Below, one piece after another: positions 36,533 to 47,764 of a DNA stretch of 64,000 bases (position 1 is the first letter of the stretch; the number at the start of each line of letters is the position of its first letter). The DNA lies in contig JABSSW010000038.1 of NCBI GenBank assembly GCA_018902385.1, forward strand, positions 124,001-188,000, written 5' to 3'. Position numbers and translations under genes: made by a program. Below the pieces are notes generated by a model, which did no database searches, was not told where the DNA came from, and saw only the letters and a program-made list of their open reading frames with translations. Source of the DNA: Physcia stellaris (Eukaryota > Ascomycota > Lecanoromycetes > Caliciales > Physciaceae).

Positions 36533-36775
36533 ATGGCCTTCACCTCCTTGATTGCGCTATTCGGTTTCGGAGACCCGCGGCAGCTGCCTCCAATGCTTCA
36601 AGCTGGGTCGGCCAATGAGTTCTCCAAGTCTGCACGCATATCTATGCTTGCAAATTGGGTCGATAAGGGAAATCTCTTTATTTTCCTTAACGTCCAATAC
36701 CGAATGAACCCGGAAATAGCGGATTTTCCAAATAGACAGTTCTACCGGACCATGAACCACGCTCGAGACTCACGG
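36533..36775 (+). pseudogene. UPF1-like (NFX1-type) helicase fragment, motifs III-IV
   Basis: The frame carries FGFGDPRQLPPM and FLNVQYRMNPEIADFPNRQF, the superfamily 1 helicase motifs III and IV as found in fungal NFX1-type zinc-finger helicases. It starts and stops abruptly. The Walker A part of such a gene lies downstream at 39178 instead of upstream, so this is a displaced fragment. Confidence 0.75.
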
Positions 36776-37132
36776 TAGCTGCCTATATCTCCTTATAAGC
36801 CGTCATATAATCAAATTTTTCTATTATCACAAGGGGCTGGAGTCACTTCAGAAGCGCTCGAAAGCTGGAACAGGCAACCAGCATTGAACCGAGTTAGGGA
36901 AAGGAACTTCGAAGTGGAATGGAACCATTTCATGGTTGAGCGTTGCGTTGCTGAAGCCTGGACATCATTACTACAGAGCCGGAACAATTCATCATGGAAG
37001 GAGAAAGGATTTCATCTATGATCTCGGGTGATCAATTTACCAAGGAACGGCTTTCTTATTTGCCGAATACTCTCACGCGATCTACAGGTATGAAACATTA
37101 CCCACGTATGCGTTGCCGCTTCTGAAGGGCTT

Positions 37133-37432
37133 TTGACTAACAGCGATAGTGAGACTGCAACGAAATATGCCGAAGCCTTAGAAGGCGTTCAATTGCCAGC
37201 GGTGTATCTGAAACCATCACTTCTCAGCAAATCGAAGAGCATTGCGACCGAATTCAAAACGCTACTTCAGATGATGGGTCCCAAGTTACGCGATCACGAC
37301 GATGACTATTGGCATCATAACAAGTTCCGCTCCGAAGACGGGTGGTTCAGGAACTGTAGGGTCCCTCGCAAGCAGCCCACCTGGTATTACTCCTTCATGG
37401 GTCGGCCAGTTGGATTGATACCCTCTTGGTAA
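37133..37432 (+). pseudogene. Unrecognised gene fragment
   Basis: Open for about 99 codons with a plausible protein composition (EALEGVQLPAVYLKPSLLSK, YYSFMGRPVGLIPSW). There is no family I can name. The flanks are also fragments. Confidence 0.3.
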
Positions 37433-37550
37433 TAAAGGTTAGTGATAGCGACGTAAGACTGGACCTGACGAAATAAGTAACATTCTGCTAGGTGTACGAC
37501 TGGTCTACATTGAATCTGTCGATATCCCCGTATTCTGAGAACAGTGGCAC

Positions 37551-38010
37551 TTGGCACTCAAGTATGCCAGATACGCCCGTCGTATTTCTCCATCCCCTAC
37601 TTCAAACACGTTCCGCCTTCAGCTATTGCATGGGCAGGCATACACGGGGCTAAAACAAGATTCCAAGGCAATGACAGCATTGCTGAACGCTCAAGCATTA
37701 AGGCCTACAGATTCGACCGTCATCCAAGCGCTCGGCGTACTAAAGAAGTCATTAGATGTTGATCCTAATGAAGCCCTTACGAAGTTCAAGGAACTACGCC
37801 TTTCGATTTTTAAGGAGCGGAAAGCGGAGGGGAAAAGTGACGAGGAAAAGATTCAAGAATTTCTCACCGGCAACATTGTGGTTCGAGTACCTACATCCAC
37901 TGAGGATGGGATCTACTTAGAATATCACTTGCTCTACCGAGTTGGCACAGCTCACCTCTCTGGAAGTGTGAAACATCCACCGATCCGGCGAACAACGACA
38001 CGACTTAGCC
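37551..38010 (+). pseudogene. TPR-like protein fragment
   Basis: ALKYARYARRISPSPTSNTF, HGQAYTGLKQDSKAMTALLN and AQALRPTDSTVIQALGVLKK have the spacing and A/G/Y pattern of tetratricopeptide helices. After about 38010 the frame loses meaning, then runs into ubiquitin-ligase sequence. Confidence 0.45.
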
Positions 38011-38292
38011 AACAAGCCCCTTCAACTCATGCGGCTTTAAAGTCACTCGACCGACTTCAAGCTCGAATGCCGAGTGATAATGCCAGACAATACTTTGATG
38101 CCCGATATCACCAGGATCATATCACATCTCTGGGGGCGGCTTTTTATAGCGCAGAGCGCTGTTGCTATAGGACCAGCAAATATAGCAGACAGCAAGGGAT
38201 ACTAAATTGCTTGCAACCGAGATACCTGCAGTGTGGAGAACCGTATGACATGGGATTGGCAAATGTCCTACGGATAAAGAGCGCGAGAGAAT

Positions 38293-38810
38293 AATGGCAC
38301 TATCCGAGTCCAGGATTGGCAGCCTTGCTATAACTGCAGCAATATGGTTGAGCTAAATATGGGGTGTTATCACATCAGGTAACTCTACATTGATTCTTTT
38401 GTCATTCTACTCTTACTGACTTGCTCCAGATGCATTTGTAAAGCGGAATTTTGCTATCTCTGTGAAAAACCCTGGAAAGTCTGCCAATGTGTCGCGCATG
38501 ATGAGCGTCACTTGCTAGACAGAGCCGAGGGAATCTACCAGAGACGGATCGACCGACTGGTGGAGCTAAATATGGGGTGTTATCACATCAGGTAACTCTA
38601 CATTGATTCTTTTGTCATCCTACTCTTACTGACTTGCTCCAGATGCATTTGTAAAGCGGAATTTTGCTATCTCTGTGAAAAACCCTGGAAAGTCTGCCAA
38701 TGTGTCGCGCATGATGAGCGTCACTTGCTAGACAGAGCCGAGGGAATCTACCAGAGACGGATCGACCGACATACAAGGGACGGAACCTACGACCTTCGTC
38801 AATAAAATAA
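38293..38810 (+). pseudogene. RBR-type (RING2/IBR) ubiquitin ligase fragment with tandemly duplicated exon
   Basis: WQPCYNCSNMVELNMGCYHI, then after a short intron (GTAACT to CTCCAG, about 38397-38436) CICKAEFCYLCEKPWKVCQC, gives the cysteine pattern of the last RING2 domain of fungal RBR E3 ligases, followed by ERHLLDRAEGIYQRR. The intron-containing segment is repeated in tandem, so a transcript would carry RING2 twice. RING1 and upstream parts are missing here; a RING1 piece sits at 40050. Confidence 0.72.
38350..38775 (+). repeat. 213-bp tandem duplication (two units)
   Basis: 38350-38562 and 38563-38775 are identical apart from about one base (GTCATTCTAC versus GTCATCCTAC). Each unit holds the end of one exon, the intron and the next exon of the RING2 coding region. 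Near identity implies a recent event. Confidence 0.92.
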
Positions 38811-38879
38811 AGTTCATTTATCGATGGTTTTAATATCAACTGGTCAAAGGGCATCAGTGGTATCAACATGGCGGACTAT

Positions 38880-39125
38880 TACCAGATATTACTCCTCAGA
38901 CCTTGCTCGAAGCCTTGCAAGGAACTAAAGGCAGTGCAGGCAATGATATTGTTCAGAACCATATACTCCCTTATGCCGTATCGATCGTTGGCCTGCAGCA
39001 TCTTCTGCGCATTCGGGATGCGCACCTGCGGAAAGATACTATTCAAGTTGCAAGCGAGATGCGTAGCACCGCCCACAAATCCTGGTGTGCAAATCCTCCC
39101 GAGCGGACGATATCATTTGGTTGAG
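38880..39125 (+). pseudogene. Unrecognised open frame between gene fragments
   Basis: LLEALQGTKGSAGNDIVQNH and RIRDAHLRKDTIQVASEMRS read like genuine helical protein, but I cannot place them in a family. It ends at TISFG shortly before the helicase fragment and may be its N-terminal side. Confidence 0.3.
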
Positions 39126-39177
39126 TACAGTCATGTCGACCGTTGGAGCAGTATCAGAAGCGTTGCCAGCTGCTTGA

Positions 39178-39402
39178 TTGGGTGATCACAACGCACTGCA
39201 GAAGAAAACGACGCTCGACCCCGCCCAACAGGCCTCAGTGTTACACGCTCTGAGTAGCGAGCTGGCGCTTATTCAGGGACCTCCCGGTACAGGGAAATCC
39301 TATACAGGTATCTGTCTCGTGAAGACTTTACTGGACAGCTGTAGTAAAATCGAATCGGGGCCAATCCTTATTGTATGCTACACCAACCACGCCCGGCCTG
39401 AA
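39178..39402 (+). pseudogene. UPF1-like (NFX1-type) helicase fragment with Walker A
   Basis: LDPAQQASVLHALSSELALI, then QGPPGTGKSYTG (Walker A) and ILIVCYTNHA, match motifs I and Ia of fungal NFX1-type helicases. The frame is cut exactly after YTNHA, where the family continues LDQ, by a 75-bp minisatellite. Confidence 0.78.
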
Positions 39403-39770
39403 GACGAACCGCAAGTCAGAAGTTAGCCCCTTTCAATCACCTAGACACGCTGATTCCAGACTATATCAAAACCTGAAGACGAACCGCCAAGCCAGAAGTT
39501 AGCCTCTTTCAATCGCCTAGACACGCTGTATCCAGACTGCGACACGGCCTGAAGACGAACCGCTAACCCAGAAGTCAGCCTCTTTCAATCGCCTAGACAC
39601 GATGGTTCCAGACTACAACATGACCTGGAGACGAACCACAAGCCAGAAGTTGGCCACCTTCAATCGTCTAGACACGCTGGTTCCAGATTACAAGAAGACC
39701 TGGAGACGAACCGCAAGCCAGAAGTTAGCTACTTTCAATCGTCAAGGCACGCTGGTCCCAGACTTCATTT
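39397..39770 (+). repeat. Minisatellite, 75-76 bp x about 5
   Basis: CCTGRAGACGAACC starts at 39397, 39472, 39548, 39624 and 39699. Units share CCAGAAGTTAGC and TTTCAATCGCCTAGACACG. The last two units are open in one frame (WRRTxSQKLATFNR). It follows the cut helicase frame directly. Confidence 0.9.
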
Positions 39771-39859
39771 TTCCACGCCTTTTTCTAAAAACCTCCATGC
39801 TTCCCATGACAAAACACTTTTCAATTCCTCTCGGCCTGCTTGACTGCGCCATGATACGC

Positions 39860-40200
39860 TGAAAATCGATTACAATGTTGTCGAAGCTGCCTCTAAGCGA
39901 GTTGGTACAAAAAGAAGAAGATCTGTCCTTTCTGCATTCGAGCTGCACGCCAGCGCAATCGGCACACTGAAATCTGGGACTCGCCATGAACAAATCGATG
40001 CTGACCCACCAACAATAAAGCGGGAGAATTGTCCCATCCAAGCCCAGGGGTCACTGATTGCGCAGCGTGTGGAGATGAATCAATGGAGAGCGATCTGGTT
40101 CGTACAGCTTGCGACCACACGCACTGTCACGACTGCGTTGCCGCATCCCTCGAGTCAGCTCTGCGACTGGACTCTATATACCATGTCCAAAATGGAACAC
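39860..40200 (+). pseudogene. RBR ubiquitin ligase fragment, RING1
   Basis: CAACGDESMESDLVRTACDH followed by THCHDCVAASLESALRL shows the C-x2-C ... C-x-H-x-x-C-x2-C layout of a fungal RBR RING1. An upstream open segment (KIDYNVVEAASKRVGTKRRR) is one frame off, with a GGGG run at about 40050. The frame ends in unrelated sequence after 40200. Confidence 0.6.
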
Positions 40201-40582
40201 AGCCTTCCACTCAGAGTGATAAGTTCGAAGGGTTGTCTTTCCCGGATTGGCCGACCCCTATGCTCTCAGAGTCGTCCCTCCATACGCCACGACCAGTACC
40301 GATGGCATCACTTGGAGCATCATCACGCTCTCGCGCAATTGAACGCTCCCTACGAAGAAGCATGTGCTACCGGAAACCCGAACGCTGCAGAGTCCTGGAC
40401 TGCAGTGGCCGACAGAGCGATGATGGTGAGATGCACTACATCACGGTTCGATTCTCCCGTATACGACCTAGGTCGATCCGCTTATAGTTATGACGACAAC
40501 TCCTGGACTACCTCATCTATTACCTATTTCTTCTTCGTTCTCCTGATACAGCATGACCATATTTAGAGGACTTTGTCCCCGG

Positions 40583-41139
40583 TTAAAAATACGGAACGTT
40601 CTCGGGCGTAGTGAACTAGAGACGTTAGTATCATCGTAGACTTGAGGCGAAATAGCTGCAGTTCTGTTAATCAAGCTACTTACACATTGACCACTGGGAA
40701 AGCCAAAGCCCCAGAGATAAGGAATCGGAACCTCAGGGCATTGCTCTTTGATCCAGATAAATGTAGCAGCTTCACAACGGAGTTTTTCTTCGACATTACC
40801 GGGATTTGTCTCCTCACCTAATTTATAGGGTAATGGAATTCTAATGAGGACCCGCTTGCCGGGGAAGCCGACCCAGCCATCAACATAGATCGGAATGCAA
40901 ACGTTGTAGTATCCGCACATCCATTCTCCGGTCTCTGACATCCGACAGCGGTCCGTTCTACCCAAGCCGAGATGAAATGCTACAAGAGCCTCGATGCCGG
41001 ACTGTTGTTCGCGGAGGTGAGAAAAGAAAGCTGTTTGCTTTGAAGGGTAGGAGAGTTCGAGCAGCATGTCGTCTACGCTATCTAGTGCAGCTTCCAATGT
41101 TATCTGTCGCCCAAGGAGAAGCGGAAGGCATTTTGGCAT
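40583..41139 (-). pseudogene. Phosphotransferase (APH/kinase-like) family protein, C-terminally truncated
   Basis: Exon 1 (41139-40684) and exon 2 (40615-40583) are joined by a 68-bp intron with an ACTAAC branch. The product, 163 residues, shows NVCIPIYVDGWVGFPGKRVL, RIPLPYKL, EEKLRCEAATFIWIKEQCPE and VPIPYLWGFGF, then GQCFTTPENVPYF and a stop. Fungal relatives are 400 residues or more and carry the catalytic HxD and DxD downstream, all absent here. The rest was lost where RING1 sequence begins. Confidence 0.6.
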
Positions 41140-41715
41140 TGCAGTACTTAGCCTAGATAATCACGCGAAAGGGCTTTGGAACATGTGTGTATGAGTATCC
41201 GAAAACAGAGGCAGCCTTGTTGCCGACTGACCATCAGGGCCACACAGGTTATTACGTCCAAATCGCCCAGCACTAGGTGCCTCAAGAGGCATTCAACGAG
41301 AAGTCGCGTGCGTGTGCATGAACATGTATATCACTAGTAGGAGAGTTTTTACTGCACTAGTGCTCTCTAGGATGGGCCGGGCCGAATTCCTTCCTTCCGC
41401 GCGGCTGAGCCTCCATCCAAGTTGGACGCGTCTCGCGCTAAAACATCTCCATCTCCCTAAAGCATAAGCGGGACTTCGCAAGCCTGGCATATTAACGCTT
41501 AGAATGGAATAGAGTAAGAGTCACTAATTGGTCGAGTCTTTGACAAGCAGGGTCGAATGCAGCAATGAGAGAGGGGTGTCATGGGGACTGGACCTCGGAT
41601 ACGACTCAAGTGTCAATACGTCTTCCAGCCCAGATCAATTGGCCCAGATCACCGGATGCTGAAGACCGAGTGGGCGCTACATTGGGCGTCACCCAGTCCC
41701 AGTCATAGACTTGTA
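41140..41715. other. Spacer, nothing recognised
   Basis: No convincing frame or RNA gene is seen between the truncated phosphotransferase and the MITE at 41716. Confidence 0.45.
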
Positions 41716-41943
41716 TCCCATGGTCTGGTGTTGAGCGGTGCTAAGTTTTAGGATGCACCAACAGATCTACGAGTACCCGAATTAGGACAGAATCAGAAGA
41801 GGAGGTCTGTTTCATGTCATCTTCATGCTGTCTTCATGCAATCTTCATATGGTCTGTGCCAAACACGGGTAGACGTCTTTTCATACTGGGTGTATTGGTG
41901 GCAATGCATGGGAGGCAAGCTCGCACCAAACCAAACCATGGGA
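41716..41943 (+). mobile_element. MITE family 2, copy 1 (228 bp)
   Basis: Ends TCCCATGGTCTGGTGTTG and the near-complement CAAACCAAACCATGGGA. TA stands at the left edge and TG at the right. The interior matches the reverse complement of 45741-45946 over most of its length (shared GAGTACCCGA, CTTCATGTC, GTGCCAAA, GATGCAT/AATGCAT, GAGGCAAG). It is non-coding. Confidence 0.8.
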
Positions 41944-42533
41944 TGATCATTCAACGTGTTGAGGCCTAACGACACACATGATTACGGTAATTATCAGCTT
42001 AACCGAGTAAGTGACAGCCAAGTAATCAGAGATTCAATTAGCATTCCAGATTTCCAGATGCTGAGGGCAAAGGGCGTAATTTTGCCATGGCGGTGCACTT
42101 ACAAGGTATTGGGTAAGCCCTCTGGCAATGAACTCCTTTAGTCACAGAGCTGTCTATATCTACTTTATTCGGCTGGAGCGGGTGAGAAGTCAAGTCTTTA
42201 GAAAGGGCGCGAAGCTTGACTGGAACCCCTTGTTATGACTATGATACGTTGTCAGAGGCTGCGCAGCATCTGTGAGAGACAATGGCTTCATTCTTTCGTT
42301 ATCCCGCAAGAGTGGTTTCCTCCGGGAAAGAGTTGGAAACGGTGATATCCCCAAAACATATCCGGTTGACACGCTATATCTGACTTTACAAAGGCCCGCA
42401 GTTAGAGAATCTGAAATGGCCTGAATCCTCACGAACGTCAATTAGGCTGCCTCCTTAGTACGCCACCAACCCAACTTTTCATCGTCGTCACTTGCTCCAT
42501 CGGCTTCATTGTTAACTGACATTTTTGACATAA
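41944..42533. other. Spacer upstream of the DUF6606-type pseudogene
   Basis: Promoter-side sequence of the following gene remnant. Short frames only. Confidence 0.4.
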
Positions 42534-43339
42534 ATGATGGCGCAGATATCGCTCCAGTCGCTTCAATATATTGTCAACCATGTTGTTTTGCCTCCCCAGC
42601 TACCATCGTCGGCGGAATCTTCCGAAGTAACTCAGCTTGCAGAACAAAACCTCCTCCAGATCGTAGCACAGTCAGTGCAGGAGTTGCTAATTCGCTCTTC
42701 AAACGATGAAAAGCTAGCTTGGGCCTCGTTGGAAAAGACTCTTCGGCACTGGAGAGTTATTCAACATGGGCGCACTTTATCTACAGAGCTTCTGCTTCAG
42801 TGGCTCGCGGACACGCGACCTAACGGTATTCTCTCACCACCACATCAACTTTGAGGCCATACTAACTTCTAGTAGATGTTGTCTCACTGGTCATCAAGGC
42901 ACAGAACGCCTCTCTCGTCATGCGTGTTCGTAACGACGGAGTTGTGTTCGAGACTTTTGAATTATCACCCAGACCAGGCTCAGTGATCAGTTGCAAGACA
43001 AGTCTGCGTCGTTCTTTCCCATCTGCTGCAGTCTTCGTGCCGAAATTGATCTTCGACAATGACGACTTTCGTAATCAACTGGTGGGAACTCTTCGAAAGC
43101 TCGATCTTGAGACAGTGGAAGAGATGGTGCCAAAAGCAACCAAGGCTGGTAAAAAATCAGCGGAAGTAAGAGATACAGTCCATCCTGGTCTTGTAACGGA
43201 TATGCTCATGGCGTTACTATTGTCATTCGGGAACTCATTCACGGCTTCTCAGATCCACAAACAAAATCGCCAGGTGAATCGTGGGACATTATCCTTTTAT
43301 CATTGCGGCATTCTCTCCTATCACTTTATACGTCCTTAG
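42534..43339 (+). pseudogene. DUF6606/DUF3638-type giant protein, N-terminal piece
   Basis: QYIVNHVVLPPQLP, SLVIKAQNASLVMRVRNDGV, VFETFELSPRPGSVI and VRDTVHPGLVTDMLMALL are the conserved N-terminal blocks of the fungal DUF6606/DUF3638/DUF3645 family, large P-loop-related proteins of about 3,000 residues with unknown role. An intron-like break lies at about 42852-42875. After HKQNRQ (about 43275) the frame becomes meaningless. Family recognition is by eye. Confidence 0.62.
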
Positions 43340-43852
43340 TTATAAATACAGACGACTCTTTCACCGATACTCACATCTAATGTGTCATTATATATTCACC
43401 AGATCATGACCCTTGTATCATTGACGGAAATAATGTCTCTCGCCTATTAAAGCTCCTGACGCGTCTCTGCTCCATCTTCCAATCCGATGCTCCTCGCCTC
43501 ACCAGTATACTTAGCATCGTCGTTTCCGACATCCTCCATCACATTTACATAGCTACATCACAAATAGTCATGAGCAATTCAGTAACTTCTTATTAAAACA
43601 CGTACATTGCTGAGGCAACGATTAAGACAATACTATATCACATCTCTAGAGAGAAATACTTCAATCACCCTCATCTCTTGTACATTACCCGCTGATGTCG
43701 TTCTTCAACCCGGGAATTCCATATTGTCGAATGGTCAATTTCAGATCTCCCATGAGCTAATTGGGCGAGAATCACTATAGACTCTCATCTAGCGACATCT
43801 GTCTCTTACTTAGTGGATATTTGAAGCTCACTACCTTGAGAACTCAAGCCAT
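43340..43852. other. Degenerate interior of the giant-protein pseudogene
   Basis: Short readable bits (GNNVSRLLKLLTRLCSIF at about 43435) hint at coding origin. No continuous frame. Confidence 0.35.
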
Positions 43853-45220
43853 GTGAGAGATCCATCTCTTGATTCGACATCTCAGATCCAATCATCTCCC
43901 TCTGAACTACAGAGTTTCCCAATCTTCACTTTACATCGGACTACACTAGTCTCTGGTTTGCTTCAAGCTCATCTCGGTGATATTTTCCACGATCAACGTA
44001 GTCATTTGTCCAAACTCTCAGAACACTCCACTAGTGACAATTTAATGTTTGACTTGGCCTGTCTTGAGATATGGGTTGCTGAAAACCTTGCAGTATGGAC
44101 TGCAGAAGCCAAAGGAAACCCGCTCGACGATCACTGTAGTGGACTTGCTTCGTTGGCGCTGGACTACAAACAGAGAGCTAAGTCAGCCTACGTTGACTCT
44201 CCTGAACAACTTTCCGTAATGTTGCTTACAATCGCGGAGTTGTGGCTCGCGTTGGACACCGTGGTATCAACAATCATTCCCTTACTTTTGTACTTTCCCC
44301 TTGGATTGCCTGACTGTCTTTTCTATCCAATACTGTCAGCCAAAAGACGGGACATGGTCTGTCTCAAGGCTGTCAAGGACTACACGAGATGACCGATCAC
44401 CTAGTGAAATTATACACGAAGCAGCAGGCTACAACGAAGCTGTTTAACCTACTTGTCAGATTGGATCGACTGGAAGAAGCGCTTCATCTTTTGTCAAGCC
44501 AAAAAGACCTGATCTCGCCAGATATCCATTTATCAAAGATTGTACAAGTCGCCTTGGCCGATCGCATTCATCGGACTTCATCTCTTGACAATCTGGCAGC
44601 AGACAGCAAGCTTAACAACTGCATTCTTTGCCCAAGCTGCCATTCGATGGGTTTTCGAAGAAACTCTAATCACGCTACCTACCGATCTTCTTCAAATTAA
44701 TGAAACCCATGATCTGGTCCGTAAAGAATACCGGGCCGAGGCCAACGCTAAAGATAGGGGTATAGATGTCCATGAATGGCCGTTGCCAGAAATGGAGTGG
44801 CAGAGTCAGGCCGCAGTATTCGAGCTTGATTGCCCATCCGGGTTCATTGCCTGGCGCAATTTAACCTGGATGATTGTTCATGATCTCGGTCGGAAACCCT
44901 GTGATCGAGGCGTCCAACCTAGGGAGATTGTGTCCAATTACAGTGGCCTCAAAGATTATCGAGGTCAAACATTCTCTAGAATCACCCTCGCATCGAAAGT
45001 CAAGTCCTTCATTAAAGCGCACTACAGCACCGTCAAGTTCCCACAACGCCTTTCCAGCTTTACCCGACAACACTCTACGCTACTCCACTACGATTATAAT
45101 TTGGATGACTGGAGAGATGAACTTCCCATCTTCACCTCGTACTTTAATACCTCATTTTCAGACGGCCCACATCACGATATACAACACGTAGTAGACACCG
45201 CCGTGTATCACCAAGCATAA
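43853..45220 (+). pseudogene. DUF6606/DUF3638-type giant protein, second piece
   Basis: Three frames in series (43853-44392, 44389-44700, 44540-45220) carry FDLACLEIWVAENLAVW, SVMLLTIAELWLALDTVV, then AVFELDCPSGFIAWRNLTWM and VKSFIKAHYSTVKFPQ, the expected order for the family. Frames shift at about 44390 and 44650. It stops at YHQA (45220). Confidence 0.58.
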
Positions 45221-45740
45221 GTCAACGCCGATCACAAGGCCGGTAGCAAGGACCTCACATCACCAGCTCGTTACCTTTGAACCTCTAAGAACCGATGGCG
45301 AGACAACGCAAGAGTGAGTACTACCGAGAACTGAAAGTCTCGAGTCTGACTTCAAACATCGACGCTGAATGTGTACTGATAACACAGGCAGGAATTCAAG
45401 TGTGGAATTCAGTCACTGTTTCTGATACAGATCAGCCCAGAGATGTCTTCAAAATACCAACAATTTCAACATGACATCGGAATCCCACCAACTCGAAGGA
45501 ATGGAGAGAGCAATGCTCCAGATCACGAAGACAGACCTACGCCTTAGTCATGGTACGCTTGAGAGTGCTCAGCTTTGTCTTGAGCTACTATCTAAAGTGA
45601 GATCGATCTCAGTTCTAATTAATATGTTGTCTTCTCTCACTTTGAACATCCCCTTTCAAGCCAAAAATTACCGATTTGAGGGAAAATTAGAAGATGACCG
45701 GTTTTCCGAGCTACATCGAGTTTATGATAGCCAATGAGTA

Positions 45741-45946
45741 TTCCATGGTCTGGTGTGGTGCTATCTTGCCTCTTATGCATCGCCACTAGTACATCCATTA
45801 TGACAAAGCGCGTACCCGTATTTGGCACAAGGCATATGAAGACGACATGAAGGTGACACCATTTTCTGATTGCGTCCCAAGTCGGGTACTCACAGATCTC
45901 TCGGTATATCACAAAAATTCGCACCATTTACTACCAGACCATGGGA
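45741..45946 (-). mobile_element. MITE family 2, copy 2 (206 bp)
   Basis: Inverted relative to 41716-41943. Ends TTCCATGGTCTGG and CCAGACCATGGGA, with TA directly outside both ends (45739-45740 and 45947-45948). It sits inside the giant-protein pseudogene. Confidence 0.82.
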
Positions 45947-46128
45947 TAACTATACCATACCATACCAGGCCATGCATTATCTGCCGTTCAGATAGCAACC
46001 TAGGCATCTGAGTTGGATTTGAAATCCATGAGATTAATAGCATTGGAGGCAAGATAGCATATGCTGATGTTTACTCTTCGAGCAGGATCCAAGTGATCTT
46101 CAGGCTGGCGAGAAAGCGCATAGCCTAA

Positions 46129-46623
46129 ATGACTTCGGATTTGGTCCAGGATTGGAAAAGTGACAACACTATGATCCTGGTAATTGTTGTTTTAGTGAGG
46201 ATAATCAATCTCACTACAGACGAAGACTGCAGGACCCGTGCGCTTGAAGCTGTTCACACTTGCCGGCAGATCGTATCTAGATGGATTGAGAGTCTCAACA
46301 GGCTTCTTGAGAGCACTAATGAAGGTACTCAAGTTCAAAGAATCCAACATAGCCTACTCAAGCTTGGCCTTATGGGTAAATTAAGCTATGGAATGGACAG
46401 CGAGCACCTCAAAGCGTCGTTGAAAAGTGCGGAAGATGTAAAGCAATGGACTTTCTTCTCCATAATGGTGCACGACAATACTCCTGGCTCGAAGCAAAAT
46501 CTTCCGATTGTGGTTCGCCGACTTCTGTTGAATGATAAGAGACTCTCCTATGGAATCGGTACCGTATTACCGCCACTACTCTCGATCCCTTATTACTCCC
46601 CTATTGAACTTCTTGTCGGCTGA
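46129..46623 (+). pseudogene. DUF6606/DUF3638-type giant protein, third piece
   Basis: One open frame with RALEAVHTCRQIVSRWIESL, MDSEHLKASLKSAEDVKQW, IMVHDNTP and LLNDKRLSYGIG, family blocks that normally follow the 45.2-kb segment. It ends at a stop in ELLVG. Confidence 0.55.
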
Positions 46624-46899
46624 GCTTGATTTGACTTTGAACTATTCTCTTCTCCTCGGAATCAGTTTCACCGGTGCTCGGGACTTGTCAATTTCAGGAC
46701 TGAAAACCTGAGAGCGTCTCCTGGGCCATTAGAAGACGAACTGCTAGTGAGGGGACAGCCTTTGGAAAATAACTCTCAGAAAATCATCAATGATGATGTT
46801 TTTCTCGACTCTGAGTTTTCATATATCCCATACTCCGGTCTTTCACGAATATTCTCTATCAACTCTCAGGGTTAGAAGGTCATTGTTTATATATTTCCC

Positions 46900-47141
46900 A
46901 AAGGCACGCAGTATCAGTCAGTGTGCTTAATTGCCTCATCGTATGGCTCTACATTAAGCAGTCCGATGAGTTTGTGCTTTCGAAAAGATACAGTGGAATC
47001 AAAGGATACATTCTACTGTACGCCTTAGCAGCGAAGCTTGAGATCGATTCATTCGGTAACCACCATGGTTCAATATTATGTGAGAGACATCATGCCGGAG
47101 ATGATGACTCTCAGAAAGACTTCTCTCTCACTTTCTCCTGA
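46900..47141 (+). pseudogene. Possible BTB/POZ-domain relic
   Basis: LNCLIVWLYIKQSDEF and LLYALAAKLEIDSFGNH resemble the second half of a BTB fold (VxWLYTxx..., LYxLADKLxIxxL). No start or partner domain is seen. The assignment is weak. Confidence 0.25.
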
Positions 47142-47528
47142 CTTTAATGCTTAGAAGACTTCATAATCTGGCAGTTGTGATTCGGAGACTAAGTTCCATC
47201 CTTCAGTACACTCTACCGGTAAAGCCGGGTATGGCAGCTTCAATATAGCATTGTCATCACATTGTCAGTCGGTGAAACCATTATCTATATATACAGTCTC
47301 TCAGCAACATGAAATCTTCAATCACTTCCGTTCTCGCGCCGCTATAGACTGTACGCCTTTTCTATATCACCATGTCTCGGGATGACCACAATCACATTGT
47401 CTTGATATGATTGGACTTACAACTCTCTTTCACATATTATTGTCACTTAGTTCAGCTACGACTAGGTTCATCTCTCAGCTCATGTCGAGTATAGCCATCT
47501 TCCTTGCTGCTTCAGCTGATGATGAAGC

Positions 47529-47764
47529 GCTGGAAGGAAGCAGCGGCTCACTGCGAGTCTACCATTGCCTTCCCAGCAGACTGTTACAAAATATACGGTC
47601 CTCAATTCATCGAAGACATTGGTTCAGTCTCTGGAAGAGAGCAAGCGGTGAAAGGAAGCAGCGGCTCAATGCGAACTTACCATGGCTTTTCTAGCAGACT
47701 GTTACAAAATATACGGTCCACAATTCATCGAAGACATTGGTTCAGTCTCTAGCTCGATCAGACG
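47529..47764 (+). repeat. 118-bp tandem duplication (two units) in the giant-protein pseudogene
   Basis: CAGCGGCTCA starts at 47541 and 47659. The units agree except for a few bases. Each encodes the same block ending in ADCYKIYGPQFIEDIGSVS. The same block is duplicated again at 51 kb. Confidence 0.88.

Noticed and set aside
39397-39770. CRISPR-like regular repeats (also 59455-59790 and 61700-64000)
   Set aside because: Repeats are tandem, with no alternating unique spacers, and the genome is eukaryotic; they are minisatellites and a satellite.
40405-40480. tRNA-like T-loop word GGTTCGATTC
   Set aside because: No matching acceptor stem or D-arm and no proper anticodon arm around it; it lies in decayed coding sequence.
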